Origin: Oscillospiraceae bacterium
Lineage (GTDB): Bacteria > Bacillota > Clostridia > Oscillospirales > Oscillospiraceae
Length of the DNA: 64,000 nucleotides
Reading direction: 5' to 3'
Assembly (NCBI GenBank): GCA_017549125.1
Contig: JAFYVL010000050.1
Location: forward strand, 43,832 to 107,831
Within the stretch, counting starts at the first letter, position 1. Each line of letters begins with the position of its first letter. Below the pieces are notes generated by a model that was not told the origin of the DNA, searched no databases, and saw only the letters and a list, made by a program, of their open reading frames with translations. Below, piece by piece: positions 1-6,024 of the stretch. Both the position numbers and the translations under genes were made by a program.

Positions 1-637
1 CCGCCTGGATCTTAGGATTACTGACAAACCAGGAGGTATCTACCATGCCGCCCACATTGAGTACTACCACGATTCTTTGGAATGCACCGCATACATCCTC
101 GATCATTTTCTGTTCTGCCAAGGACAGATAGAAATTGCCGTCATTAGGCTCTCCGGTGCGGTCGCCGCCCTCGCTGGACCAACGGCAAATGCTGATAATG
201 GCAGTATCGCATTGGTTTGCCGCCTCTTGCAACAGCTGCCCGGGGATCTCCGGCTCTACGGTCTTACCCGGTTGGGTTTTGGCTGCGTACTGCTCCTTCA
301 CATTCTCCCGGTAGAACTCATGCAAAGGCAAGAATGTCGTCAATTTTCCCTCTGCTTGTTTTTCTTCCATGCCATCGCAGAGATTGCGGACATAGGCAAC
401 TGTCACATCACCGCTGCCGCCACCGCCTTTTACATAGTCGGCACTGCCCTTACCAAACAGCGCCACTTTGCTTCCCTTCGCCAAAGGCAAGGTATGGTTT
501 TCGTTTTTCAGAAGCACCATGCCCTCCGATGCAATTTGCCGAGACAGTGCAATATGCTCCCTGGAGCCGGTTACGATTCTGCCGTCCTCACCCAAGGGGA
601 TCAAAGGCATAAATTTATATCTTTGCCACTTGCTCAT
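1..637 (-). CDS. GH3 beta-glucosidase-type glycosidase, 5' part (runs off the left edge)
   Basis: About 212 residues of the amino end are visible and the gene continues past position 1. The start ATG (635-637) has GGAGAAAACGAA before it. Near residues 30-50 is the stretch EGMVLLKNENHTLPL, the hallmark of the GH3 C-terminal (alpha/beta sandwich) domain, followed by GKGSADYVKGGGGSGDV, which fits the same domain. Finding this domain at the amino end indicates the permuted GH3 layout in which the sandwich domain precedes the TIM barrel. The nucleophile Asp would lie in the missing part. There is no signal peptide, so it is probably cytoplasmic and hydrolyses short oligosaccharides released by the neighbouring enzymes. 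It is the last visible gene of the GH31-GH43-GH3 run, 23 bases after GH43. The family is confident; the exact substrate is unknown. Confidence 0.88.
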   Translation of the reverse strand, partial: MSKWQRYKFMPLIPLGEDGRIVTGSREHIALSRQIASEGMVLLKNENHTLPLAKGSKVALFGKGSADYVKGGGGSGDVTVAYVRNLCDGMEEKQAEGKLTTFLPLHEFYRENVKEQYAAKTQPGKTVEPEIPGQLLQEAANQCDTAIISICRWSSEGGDRTGEPNDGNFYLSLAEQKMIEDVCGAFQRIVVVLNVGGMVDTSWFVSNPKIQA

Positions 638-660
638 TTCGTTTTCTCCAAGCATCCGTC

Positions 661-1530
661 TTATGTCATTGTCACCTTGCCAAGCTTGCCGTCCGTAATA
701 GGCAGCTTGTCGATACACAGGCGACGGTGGTTATAGTCTTCTTCACCGGGCGTTCTTCTGTGGTATGCCGTATAGTATTCGCCTTGCCATAAAAATGCGG
801 AATTGTGTCCCGGTGCATCTGCGAGTTCTGCTGTCCGCAGTACATCCCCATAATAAGAAAACGGGCCTAAGGGAGATTCCGAAACAGCCGCCCGTACACA
901 GTAGTTATCCTCGATCCAAGAACCACCGGAGTACATCAGGTGATATTTTCCATCTATCTTCATAACAAAAGGTGCTTCTGTATATTCGCTGGGTGTGATC
1001 TCCCGAAATAGATCCTGGCTGTCAGCAGACAGTGGTTCAAAGCCATTCATTTGTCCATTCATTTTGCATACGACCATGTGACCCCAACCACCATAGTACA
1101 GATAAATACTGCCGTCATCATCCTTAAAAAGATGGGCATCGATGGGCTGTGCCCCAAAGCGGATGGCATTTACCAAGGGTCTGCCATCGGCAAACACATT
1201 ACAGAAAGGACCGTAGGGTGTGTCGCACGCACCCAGGTACAATCCACCGATCTCCTCTTCAGAATGAATGTCATTTGCGGCAAAAATGATGTAATATTTG
1301 TTGTCTTGTTCAATAACTGTTGGCGCCCAGATGGCAAAGTTTGCCCCTTGATAGGTATCCATCTGCAAAATATTGCGAATGGTGCGGTAATCGCAAAGAT
1401 CCTCTGTCACCACTAAATCTAAATTCTTTTGCTCCTCAAAGGGCAAGGAATTGGTAACATACATAAAAAGCTTGTTATCGTACACTCTGGACTCAGGATC
1501 TGCGTACCAGTTCATAGAAATGGGATTCAT
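661..1530 (-). CDS. GH43 family glycosidase (arabinofuranosidase/xylosidase type)
   Basis: 289 residues, a single five-bladed propeller without signal peptide. The three GH43 acidic residues are recognisable: D11 in WYADPE (general base), D131 in QPIDAHLF (pKa modulator) and E185 in EYTEAPFVM (general acid). I chose the ATG at 1528-1530 because GGAGGAG lies 8 bases before it; an earlier in-frame ATG at 1534-1536 is too close to that site. The stop of the upstream GH31 gene is TGATG, overlapping this start, so translation is probably coupled. GH43 enzymes remove alpha-L-arabinofuranosyl or beta-xylosyl units; which applies here cannot be decided from sequence alone. The lack of a secretion signal implies action on imported oligosaccharides. 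Confidence 0.9.
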   Translation of the reverse strand: MNPISMNWYADPESRVYDNKLFMYVTNSLPFEEQKNLDLVVTEDLCDYRTIRNILQMDTYQGANFAIWAPTVIEQDNKYYIIFAANDIHSEEEIGGLYLGACDTPYGPFCNVFADGRPLVNAIRFGAQPIDAHLFKDDDGSIYLYYGGWGHMVVCKMNGQMNGFEPLSADSQDLFREITPSEYTEAPFVMKIDGKYHLMYSGGSWIEDNYCVRAAVSESPLGPFSYYGDVLRTAELADAPGHNSAFLWQGEYYTAYHRRTPGEEDYNHRRLCIDKLPITDGKLGKVTMT

Positions 1531-4004
1531 CAGCATATCTCCTCCGTTAAGGTCAGCAGCTCACACAGGGCATCACGGATGGCAGACCATTCTCTGCGGT
1601 TGTGCATCATCTGGATCAGCTTACCCCGGGGCGTACCTTCCTTCCAACGGACAATACCCATGAGCTTATCTTTATCGCTGATCTGAGCAAATTGGATCAT
1701 ATTCTTGGCACGCTCCTGCACATCGCAGTTGTCGTGAATCATCACATCGCCGCTGACCGTCACGCAGATTTCCGTAGAAACCTCTGCGGAAACATAAATT
1801 TCCGTAGTGTTATTTGCATCATCGCGTTTCACCGTTGCACCGGGAATATTAACAGAAGTTTCTGCATCCTTGTGGAAACCACGGAGGCTAATTTTCCAAT
1901 TGCGCTTTTGGGGAATCAAGGACAGATCGCCCTGGGCAGGAGAAATGGTAAATACTGCCTTTTTGCCCCATTGCAGCTGCATTTTTGTTTCCGCAAATGC
2001 GCCCTTTTCATAGTCACTATACTCTCCGGCATCCTCATAGAGGGTAAAACATCCATCCGCACCGGGGAACACCACGACTTCCATATTTTCGCAGTTAGTC
2101 AGACGATTATCCTGCTTGGCATACTGCGCCATGGGCACAATGGCACCGGCCTTTGCCAGCACAGGCATTTCTCCCAAATAACGGTGCAGATTCAGTTTTC
2201 TGCCACGCTGGGAGAAATAGTGCAGACCGCTAAAGAAGTCAAACCAATCTCCCTTGGGAAGCCATGCAGTTACCCTACCCATTTGGGTGGTGGGTTCTTG
2301 GGGTGTGGTAATGGGCGCAACCATCAATTCGCTACCGAACCAGAACTGGTTGGGTACTTGGTAAGCATCCTGGCACTTAGGATGGCTGTAATACATCGGC
2401 TGTACCAAAGGCAATAATTCCTTATGGGTCTTGTAATTCATCGTATACAAGTAAGGGAAGAAGGCATGGCGCAGACGCAGCCACTTCTTCATAATGCCCT
2501 GGGCAGGCTCTAAATAGCACCAGGGTTCTTTGCTCATGAACTCGCTGTCGGTACTATGCAAGCGGTTAATGGGCGAGAACACACCCAACTGCAACCACCG
2601 TACCTGCATGTCATCATCCCGATAGCCGGGCTGATGACCGCCAATATCATGACTCCATGCGGTGTAGCCAATGTTGGTAGAGGTTGCCGTGAAATAGGGT
2701 TGGAAATCCAAGGACTCCCAGGTAACATAGGTATCCCCGGAGAAGCCCACAGGATACCGCTGGCTGCCGGGACCGGAATATCGGGAGAAGAACATAGGAC
2801 GCTTTCCGTTCCGGGAAATGTCCAAAATATGCAGATGATTCAGCATCCACAAGGGGTCAAGTCGCTCTCTGGGATCTTGATACTCACCGGGCTGATTGGG
2901 CTTGTGAATCCACCAGTAATCGGTTCCCTGCTGCCAATCCATCCACCAAAAATCCACACCATCTGCCTCATAGGGATGATGCAGTACATCAAAGTAATGG
3001 GTCATAAATTCCTTGGACAGCACATTGAAAGGAATCCGCTTGCCGCTTTTGGGATCGACACCGCATTTGGCAGCCATTTCCTCATACATATCCTCATGTC
3101 GGCACACCCCGGCATGGGGATGCAGGTTCAACGCTGTATGGAGGTTCTGCTCCTTCAGGAAATTCAAGAAGCCCTTATAGTCCGGAAACAGCTCTGTATT
3201 CCAGCTATACCCTGTCCAGCCGTTACGGAAATCCCAGAAACCGGCATTGGTAGTATCCTCATCCTTCAGTTCCTCCGGGATTTGAGTGATATGCCAATCC
3301 ATATCCACAACACTGACAGAGAAAGGCACGTCTTCTTCCCGGAAACGCTTAATTAAGTCTGTATATTCCTGCTGGGTGTAGGCATGATAGCGACTCCACC
3401 AGTTGCCCAGAGCATAGGCCGGCAGCATAGGCGGCACACCGGTCAGGCGATACAGATCCTGAACCGCCTGTAAATAGGCGAATCCATAGCCAAAGAAATA
3501 GCAATCTGTGGTATTTTCCTTGCGAACACCTACCCAGCCGTCATTTTCCAAAACCAGGGTATCACTATCATCCAGCACAGAAAATCCGTTTCTGGAAACC
3601 ACACCTCTGCCCAGCTTGCAAGCACCATGCACCTGATCCAGGGTTTTCACCGTGCCGCCCAGATCCTCAAAATCCTCACCGTAATGCCAGCAGGATGCCG
3701 GTTCAATTTTCAATTTGATAGAAAGCGTATCTTCTGCAAATGGCGCATTTTCTGCATACTGCAAAATCAGATTTTCTGTTTCCAGTTCCAGCTTTCCATT
3801 TTCCTTACGGCATTGGAAGGCGCAGGCAGGAAAATCCCGGTAAAACACCGATTGGCTGGCTCGATCTTCAAAAACACCTGCCGGAGAATACTCCATGCGC
3901 AGCAGGCTGGGCGTCAGTACCGTAAATCGATACTTCTCCCCTACGACCATATTCTCTGTCAAGGCCACCGGTCGCACAGACCAGACAAAACGATTGGTAT
4001 GCAT
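1530..4004 (-). CDS. GH31 family glycosidase with WWMDWQQG nucleophile motif
   Basis: 824 residues. The amino end (about 1-190) is the GH31 beta-sandwich, then a TIM barrel at about 190-560 and beta domains at the carboxy end. The nucleophile is probably D356 in DFWWMDWQQG and the acid/base D424 in VGFSGDTYVTW, followed by SHDIGG, a typical GH31 element. The DWQQG form differs from the classic alpha-glucosidase signature (WxDMNE) and is seen in less-characterised GH31 subgroups, so alpha-glucosidase should not be assumed; alpha-xylosidase and alpha-galactosidase activities also exist in the family. No signal peptide. The RBS GGAGG is 7 bases before the ATG. The last ~130 residues form an extension beyond the usual C-terminal sheet domain. 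It follows the lipoprotein gene by 17 bases and overlaps the GH43 start. Confidence 0.9.
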   Translation of the reverse strand: MHTNRFVWSVRPVALTENMVVGEKYRFTVLTPSLLRMEYSPAGVFEDRASQSVFYRDFPACAFQCRKENGKLELETENLILQYAENAPFAEDTLSIKLKIEPASCWHYGEDFEDLGGTVKTLDQVHGACKLGRGVVSRNGFSVLDDSDTLVLENDGWVGVRKENTTDCYFFGYGFAYLQAVQDLYRLTGVPPMLPAYALGNWWSRYHAYTQQEYTDLIKRFREEDVPFSVSVVDMDWHITQIPEELKDEDTTNAGFWDFRNGWTGYSWNTELFPDYKGFLNFLKEQNLHTALNLHPHAGVCRHEDMYEEMAAKCGVDPKSGKRIPFNVLSKEFMTHYFDVLHHPYEADGVDFWWMDWQQGTDYWWIHKPNQPGEYQDPRERLDPLWMLNHLHILDISRNGKRPMFFSRYSGPGSQRYPVGFSGDTYVTWESLDFQPYFTATSTNIGYTAWSHDIGGHQPGYRDDDMQVRWLQLGVFSPINRLHSTDSEFMSKEPWCYLEPAQGIMKKWLRLRHAFFPYLYTMNYKTHKELLPLVQPMYYSHPKCQDAYQVPNQFWFGSELMVAPITTPQEPTTQMGRVTAWLPKGDWFDFFSGLHYFSQRGRKLNLHRYLGEMPVLAKAGAIVPMAQYAKQDNRLTNCENMEVVVFPGADGCFTLYEDAGEYSDYEKGAFAETKMQLQWGKKAVFTISPAQGDLSLIPQKRNWKISLRGFHKDAETSVNIPGATVKRDDANNTTEIYVSAEVSTEICVTVSGDVMIHDNCDVQERAKNMIQFAQISDKDKLMGIVRWKEGTPRGKLIQMMHNRREWSAIRDALCELLTLTEEIC

Positions 4005-4021
4005 TTGAATACCTCCAACGA

Positions 4022-4558
4022 TTATTTTTCCTTCATAATGGCAATCACGGCATCCATATCCTTTGTAGATACGCCGTTTTCCGCCAGATAATTGTATATT
4101 TTCTCACTCAAGTTATCCCCCTTTGCGTTCTCAAGCAAAGGGATATAGTCATTTAAAATAGCATCTGTGGAACGACTACCACCAATAGTACCAAAGTTTG
4201 AATAGATATAGTCCAGTAGCAGATGCTTGCTAATATTTACGCTGTCGCCGTCAATGGGCCGTGTGCCGGAGGCCGTCCAACTGAGGGACACCGGGATGGG
4301 GCGGCTGGCTTCCATCGTACCCTGGGCATACATGGCAATATAGTCATAGTTGTTATTCTTTTTGGCTTCTGCCAGAAAATCATTTTGTTGCTGGGTATGT
4401 AGCTCCACCCGGCTTCCCAAATCCGGCAATTCGAATGCAACACCTTCTACCGTTCCGCAGTACCCGGAACTGTTTCCCTCGGGCTTCGTCTGCTGACAGG
4501 CGGTCATGGACACAACGAGTATCACCGTCAAAAATATCCCTATGATTCTTTTTCTCAT
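4022..4558 (-). CDS. Small secreted lipoprotein of unknown function
   Basis: 178 residues from the ATG at 4556-4558, which has GGAGG 8 bases upstream; a longer reading to 4618 lacks a ribosome site and would bury the signal peptide. The amino end MRKRIIGIFLTVILVVSMTAC is a lipoprotein signal with the Cys at about residue 21, so the protein should be lipid-anchored on the outer face of the membrane. The mature part has no motif I recognise; it is mixed alpha/beta, has few cysteines and ends in KEK. As first gene of a lipoprotein-GH31-GH43-GH3 run with its own promoter, it may help with glycan binding or sensing, but this is inference from position only. Confidence 0.75.
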   Translation of the reverse strand: MRKRIIGIFLTVILVVSMTACQQTKPEGNSSGYCGTVEGVAFELPDLGSRVELHTQQQNDFLAEAKKNNNYDYIAMYAQGTMEASRPIPVSLSWTASGTRPIDGDSVNISKHLLLDYIYSNFGTIGGSRSTDAILNDYIPLLENAKGDNLSEKIYNYLAENGVSTKDMDAVIAIMKEK

Positions 4559-4606
4559 TACGCACGCCTCCAATCCACAACCGATGAAATAAAATACATT
4601 ACTATA

Positions 4607-4635
4607 ACTATATTTCACTTATAAAATTTCGTCAA
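4607..4635 (-). promoter_or_regulatory. Sigma-A-type promoter of the lipoprotein-GH31-GH43-GH3 operon
   Basis: Read on the minus strand: TTGACG (4635-4630), 17-base spacer, TATAGT (4612-4607). It lies about 50 bases before the lipoprotein start and is the only good promoter-like pair upstream of this gene run. Confidence 0.65.
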
Positions 4636-4795
4636 GACGCAAGCAAAAAGAATAAGTAAATTTGCAAAAAAAGACAACTAAATTCAGCCAAACAAGATCC
4701 GGCCCCACAGCCTCCTGGGCGTCCTGTGGGCGACCAGGGCGACGGAAATGGGTAGAAATGGTTGCAAACAGATGCAAATGGCGTAAAGAGAACAA

Positions 4796-4837
4796 AAATC
4801 CCCTGTGTTTCCGTTTTGTTGGAAACACAGGGGATTT
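4796..4837. other. Perfect 17-bp hairpin inside repeat copy A
   Basis: AAATCCCCTGTGTTTCC (4796-4812) pairs perfectly with GGAAACACAGGGGATTT (4821-4837) around an 8-base loop. The same structure with changed stem sequence is at 24458-24493 and 47144-47180, so the fold and not the sequence is what is kept. Confidence 0.85.
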
Positions 4838-4880
4838 AGCCGTTTTAGCGACAAAAGGGACGGGAAACCCGTCCCCTACA

Positions 4881-4914
4881 ACAAAAAAAGAGACAGCCTT
4901 GCAGCTGTCTCTTT
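4881..4914 (-). terminator. Intrinsic terminator following the tRNA-like 3' end in repeat A
   Basis: On the minus strand AAAGAGACAGC, a 6-base loop, GCTGTCTCTTT and a run of seven T. The tRNA-like CCA touches the first stem base, as if a tRNA gene's end had been copied together with its own terminator. Confidence 0.75.
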
Positions 4915-4991
4915 GGTGCGCGAGGCGGGACTTGAAGGCTTCTCACGGCCTCCGACCTTCGATCCATCGACTAACCAGGCCCGGTACTCAC

Positions 4992-5124
4992 TTCCATTTT
5001 ACCGACCTCTAGCCGACGTATTCATGTCGCAACATTTGCAATTTGCATCCCTCGTCTGACCACCAGAAGCATCGGCATTGCGACCATCTCTCGCATGTGG
5101 AAAAACACACCTCTTTCGCCGCTC
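4992..5124. other. Intergenic stretch with nothing recognisable
   Basis: Between repeat A and the broken regulator gene I see no reading frame, promoter pair or strong hairpin. It is probably sequence left from earlier insertions. Confidence 0.5.
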
Positions 5125-5175
5125 TTATTTTTCCATTAAATCTTCGATGGTACATCCCAGAACCTTGGCTATAGT
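5125..5175 (-). pseudogene. C-terminal scrap of an XRE-type HTH regulator
   Basis: On the minus strand the last codons read TIAKVLGCTIEDLMEK followed by a stop at 5125-5127. This is the typical end of a small Cro/C1-type helix-turn-helix protein. Homology stops where a plus-strand gene scrap begins, so only about 16 residues remain. Such regulators often sit beside restriction-modification genes, which fits the neighbour. Confidence 0.55.
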
Positions 5176-5241
5176 TTAGACCAAACCGTGTATGAGATTT
5201 ATTCGCTAACCCATGAAGAAATTGAAATAATAGAAAGCTGA
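5176..5241 (+). pseudogene. C-terminal scrap of a restriction-modification DNA methylase
   Basis: The plus-strand frame ends in VYEIYSLTHEEIEIIE and a TGA at 5239-5241. This resembles the characteristic tail (YELYGLTEEEI..) of Eco57I/type IIG-like N6-adenine methylases. Everything upstream is gone, so the gene is dead. It still has its terminator immediately downstream. Confidence 0.55.
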
Positions 5242-5242
5242 G

Positions 5243-5279
5243 ATAGAGGGCTTGTGCTTTGCAAGCCCTCTATTTTTTT
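5243..5279 (+). terminator. Intrinsic terminator after the methylase scrap
   Basis: ATAGAGGGCTTG (5243-5254) pairs with CAAGCCCTCTAT (5262-5273), followed by seven T. A 12-bp stem and clean T-run make this the best plus-strand terminator in the region. Confidence 0.85.
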
Positions 5280-5317
5280 GAATATTTTTTGAGGTGCTGT
5301 ATATAGTGAAAGAGAAG

Positions 5318-5335
5318 CAAGCCCGTGAGGGCTTG
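5318..5335 (-). terminator. Short hairpin, possible terminator of the truncated DUF3846 gene
   Basis: CAAGCCC, GTGA loop, GGGCTTG; on the minus strand it is followed by a T-rich stretch (CTTCTCTTT). Weak but correctly placed just after the 49-residue frame. Confidence 0.4.
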
Positions 5336-5359
5336 TAACGAAGTTTCGTAAAAACTTTT

Positions 5360-5509
5360 TCACTCTTTAGCTCTTTCAAAAAATTTAACCAAAGTAACTT
5401 TCCTGTCAAGAGTTACGCAGGCATGCTTTATTAAATCGTCTTTCAGAGTTGTTACTTTGGGATGCTGCCCGGGTTCTACCATCAATACTGTAATCTCTTT
5501 TGTGTTCAT
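5360..5509 (-). pseudogene. Truncated DUF3846-family gene (copy 1)
   Basis: 49 codons from the ATG at 5507-5509. The first 26 residues, MNTKEITVLMVEPGQHPKVT and following LKDDL, match the start of DUF3846 proteins and are nearly identical to the copy at 48783-48959. After LKDDL the reading continues into unrelated sequence (IKHACVTLDRKVTL...) and stops, whereas family members usually run on for roughly another 50 or more residues. The start and its structured leader (5508-5573) are intact, so a short peptide might still be made. DUF3846 genes are commonly found on mobile elements of Firmicutes, which fits this island. Function unknown. Confidence 0.6.
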
Positions 5510-5573
5510 ATCATAACCTCCAAAATAGTAATCGCCGGGTGGCATTACTACCACCCGGCTAAGGTTATGATAT
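5508..5573 (-). promoter_or_regulatory. Structured leader, copy 1: long stem hiding the RBS and start of DUF3846 copy 1
   Basis: On the minus strand ATATCATAACC (5573-5563) is perfectly complementary to GGTTATGATAT (5518-5508), which includes the end of the GGAGG site and the first bases of the ATG. Inside lies a second hairpin, GCCGGGTGG with CCACCCGGC (5559-5551 and 5542-5534). Compared with copy 3 the inner stem carries two compensated base-pair changes, and the outer stem is unchanged. Confidence 0.75.
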
Positions 5574-5599
5574 ATATGCAGAAATGTTTTTGTTGCGAT

Positions 5600-5692
5600 T
5601 TAGTCCAATCTCAGGATAAATTCCAAGAGGCGAAGCACATTTATTTTCAGATCGTCCAGGGTGACCAGACCCAGTTCCAGCGCATTTTTCTG
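5600..5692 (-). pseudogene. C-terminal scrap resembling a GH3 glycosidase
   Basis: In the minus-strand frame starting at 5692 the reading is QKNALELGLVTLDDLKINV, then LRLLEFILRLD and a stop at 5600-5602. This resembles the helical tail of GH3 beta-glucosidases. It is joined out of frame to the RpiR scrap at the shared bases CAGAAAAATGCGCTGG. The assignment rests on about 30 residues. Confidence 0.4.
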
Positions 5693-5810
5693 CCAACTGG
5701 TGTACGGTCAAGCCAGTCACTTCCTGGGGAGAATCTATAACATAGGTCGCAATTTTTCGCTCCGCACTTGTTAAATTACAAAACAATCTCTTGATCTGTT
5801 GCGTGATCAT
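5684..5810 (-). pseudogene. N-terminal scrap of an RpiR/MurR-type HTH regulator
   Basis: From the ATG at 5808-5810 (AGAGGTGG 5 bases upstream) the protein reads MITQQIKRLFCNLTSAERKI, then ATYVIDSPQEVTGLTVHQLAEKC, the first helices of the HTH_6 domain of RpiR-family regulators of sugar phosphate genes. Homology ends after LAEKC, before the recognition helix; the frame runs on for 40 meaningless residues to 5565 over the GH3 scrap. Its promoter (5866-5894) is still intact. Dead gene. Confidence 0.65.
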
Positions 5811-5865
5811 TACTACCACCTCTTACACACTTACTAAAAAACCTTTCGCACAATTTTCTATTTTT

Positions 5866-5894
5866 ATATTAACATCCTCATATCAAAATTGCAA
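5866..5894 (-). promoter_or_regulatory. Promoter of the broken RpiR gene
   Basis: Minus strand: TTGCAA (5894-5889), 17-base spacer, TAATAT (5871-5866), about 55 bases before the RpiR ATG. Confidence 0.55.
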
Positions 5895-5920
5895 GATAAA
5901 AGCTTGTCAAATACTTACAA

Positions 5921-5985
5921 GCATAGCCTCCAAAATAGTAATAGCCAGAGGGCATTGCTGCCATCTGGCTATGATTAGATATATA
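5921..5985 (-). promoter_or_regulatory. Structured leader, copy 2 (no gene attached)
   Basis: Shares with copies 1 and 3 the ATATATATC start, the inner hairpin (AGCCAGATGG with CCCTCTGGCT, one mismatch) and the block ATTACTATTTTGGAGG. Five bases before the inner hairpin are lost, so the outer RBS-covering stem is mostly gone, and no DUF3846 start follows. A decayed copy. Confidence 0.6.
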
Positions 5986-6024
5986 TGGAATTACTTAAAA
6001 ACTGCTGTATTTTCCGTAAGAATG

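Larger units (their letters stand above)
4741..4991. repeat. Dispersed tRNA-3'-end-containing repeat, copy A (internally deleted)
   Basis: One of three copies in the window (others at 24458-24690 and 47084-47392). It begins with a ~60-base block shared with copy C (GACGGAAATGGGT...AGAGAAC), then a long perfect hairpin, then a minus-strand terminator directly abutting a sequence that on the minus strand reads CCCGCCTCGCGCACCA, i.e. a tRNA 3' end with CCA. Copies B and C carry about 90-100 more bases between CATCGACT and the end; in A this part is deleted and the sequence jumps to CGGTACTCA, which also ends copy C. It codes for nothing convincing. Confidence 0.8.

Noticed and set aside
4900-4945. 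A tRNA gene in the repeat copies
   Set aside because: Only the T-loop and 3' acceptor strand are present; the T-stem partner, anticodon arm and 5' acceptor strand are missing in all three copies.
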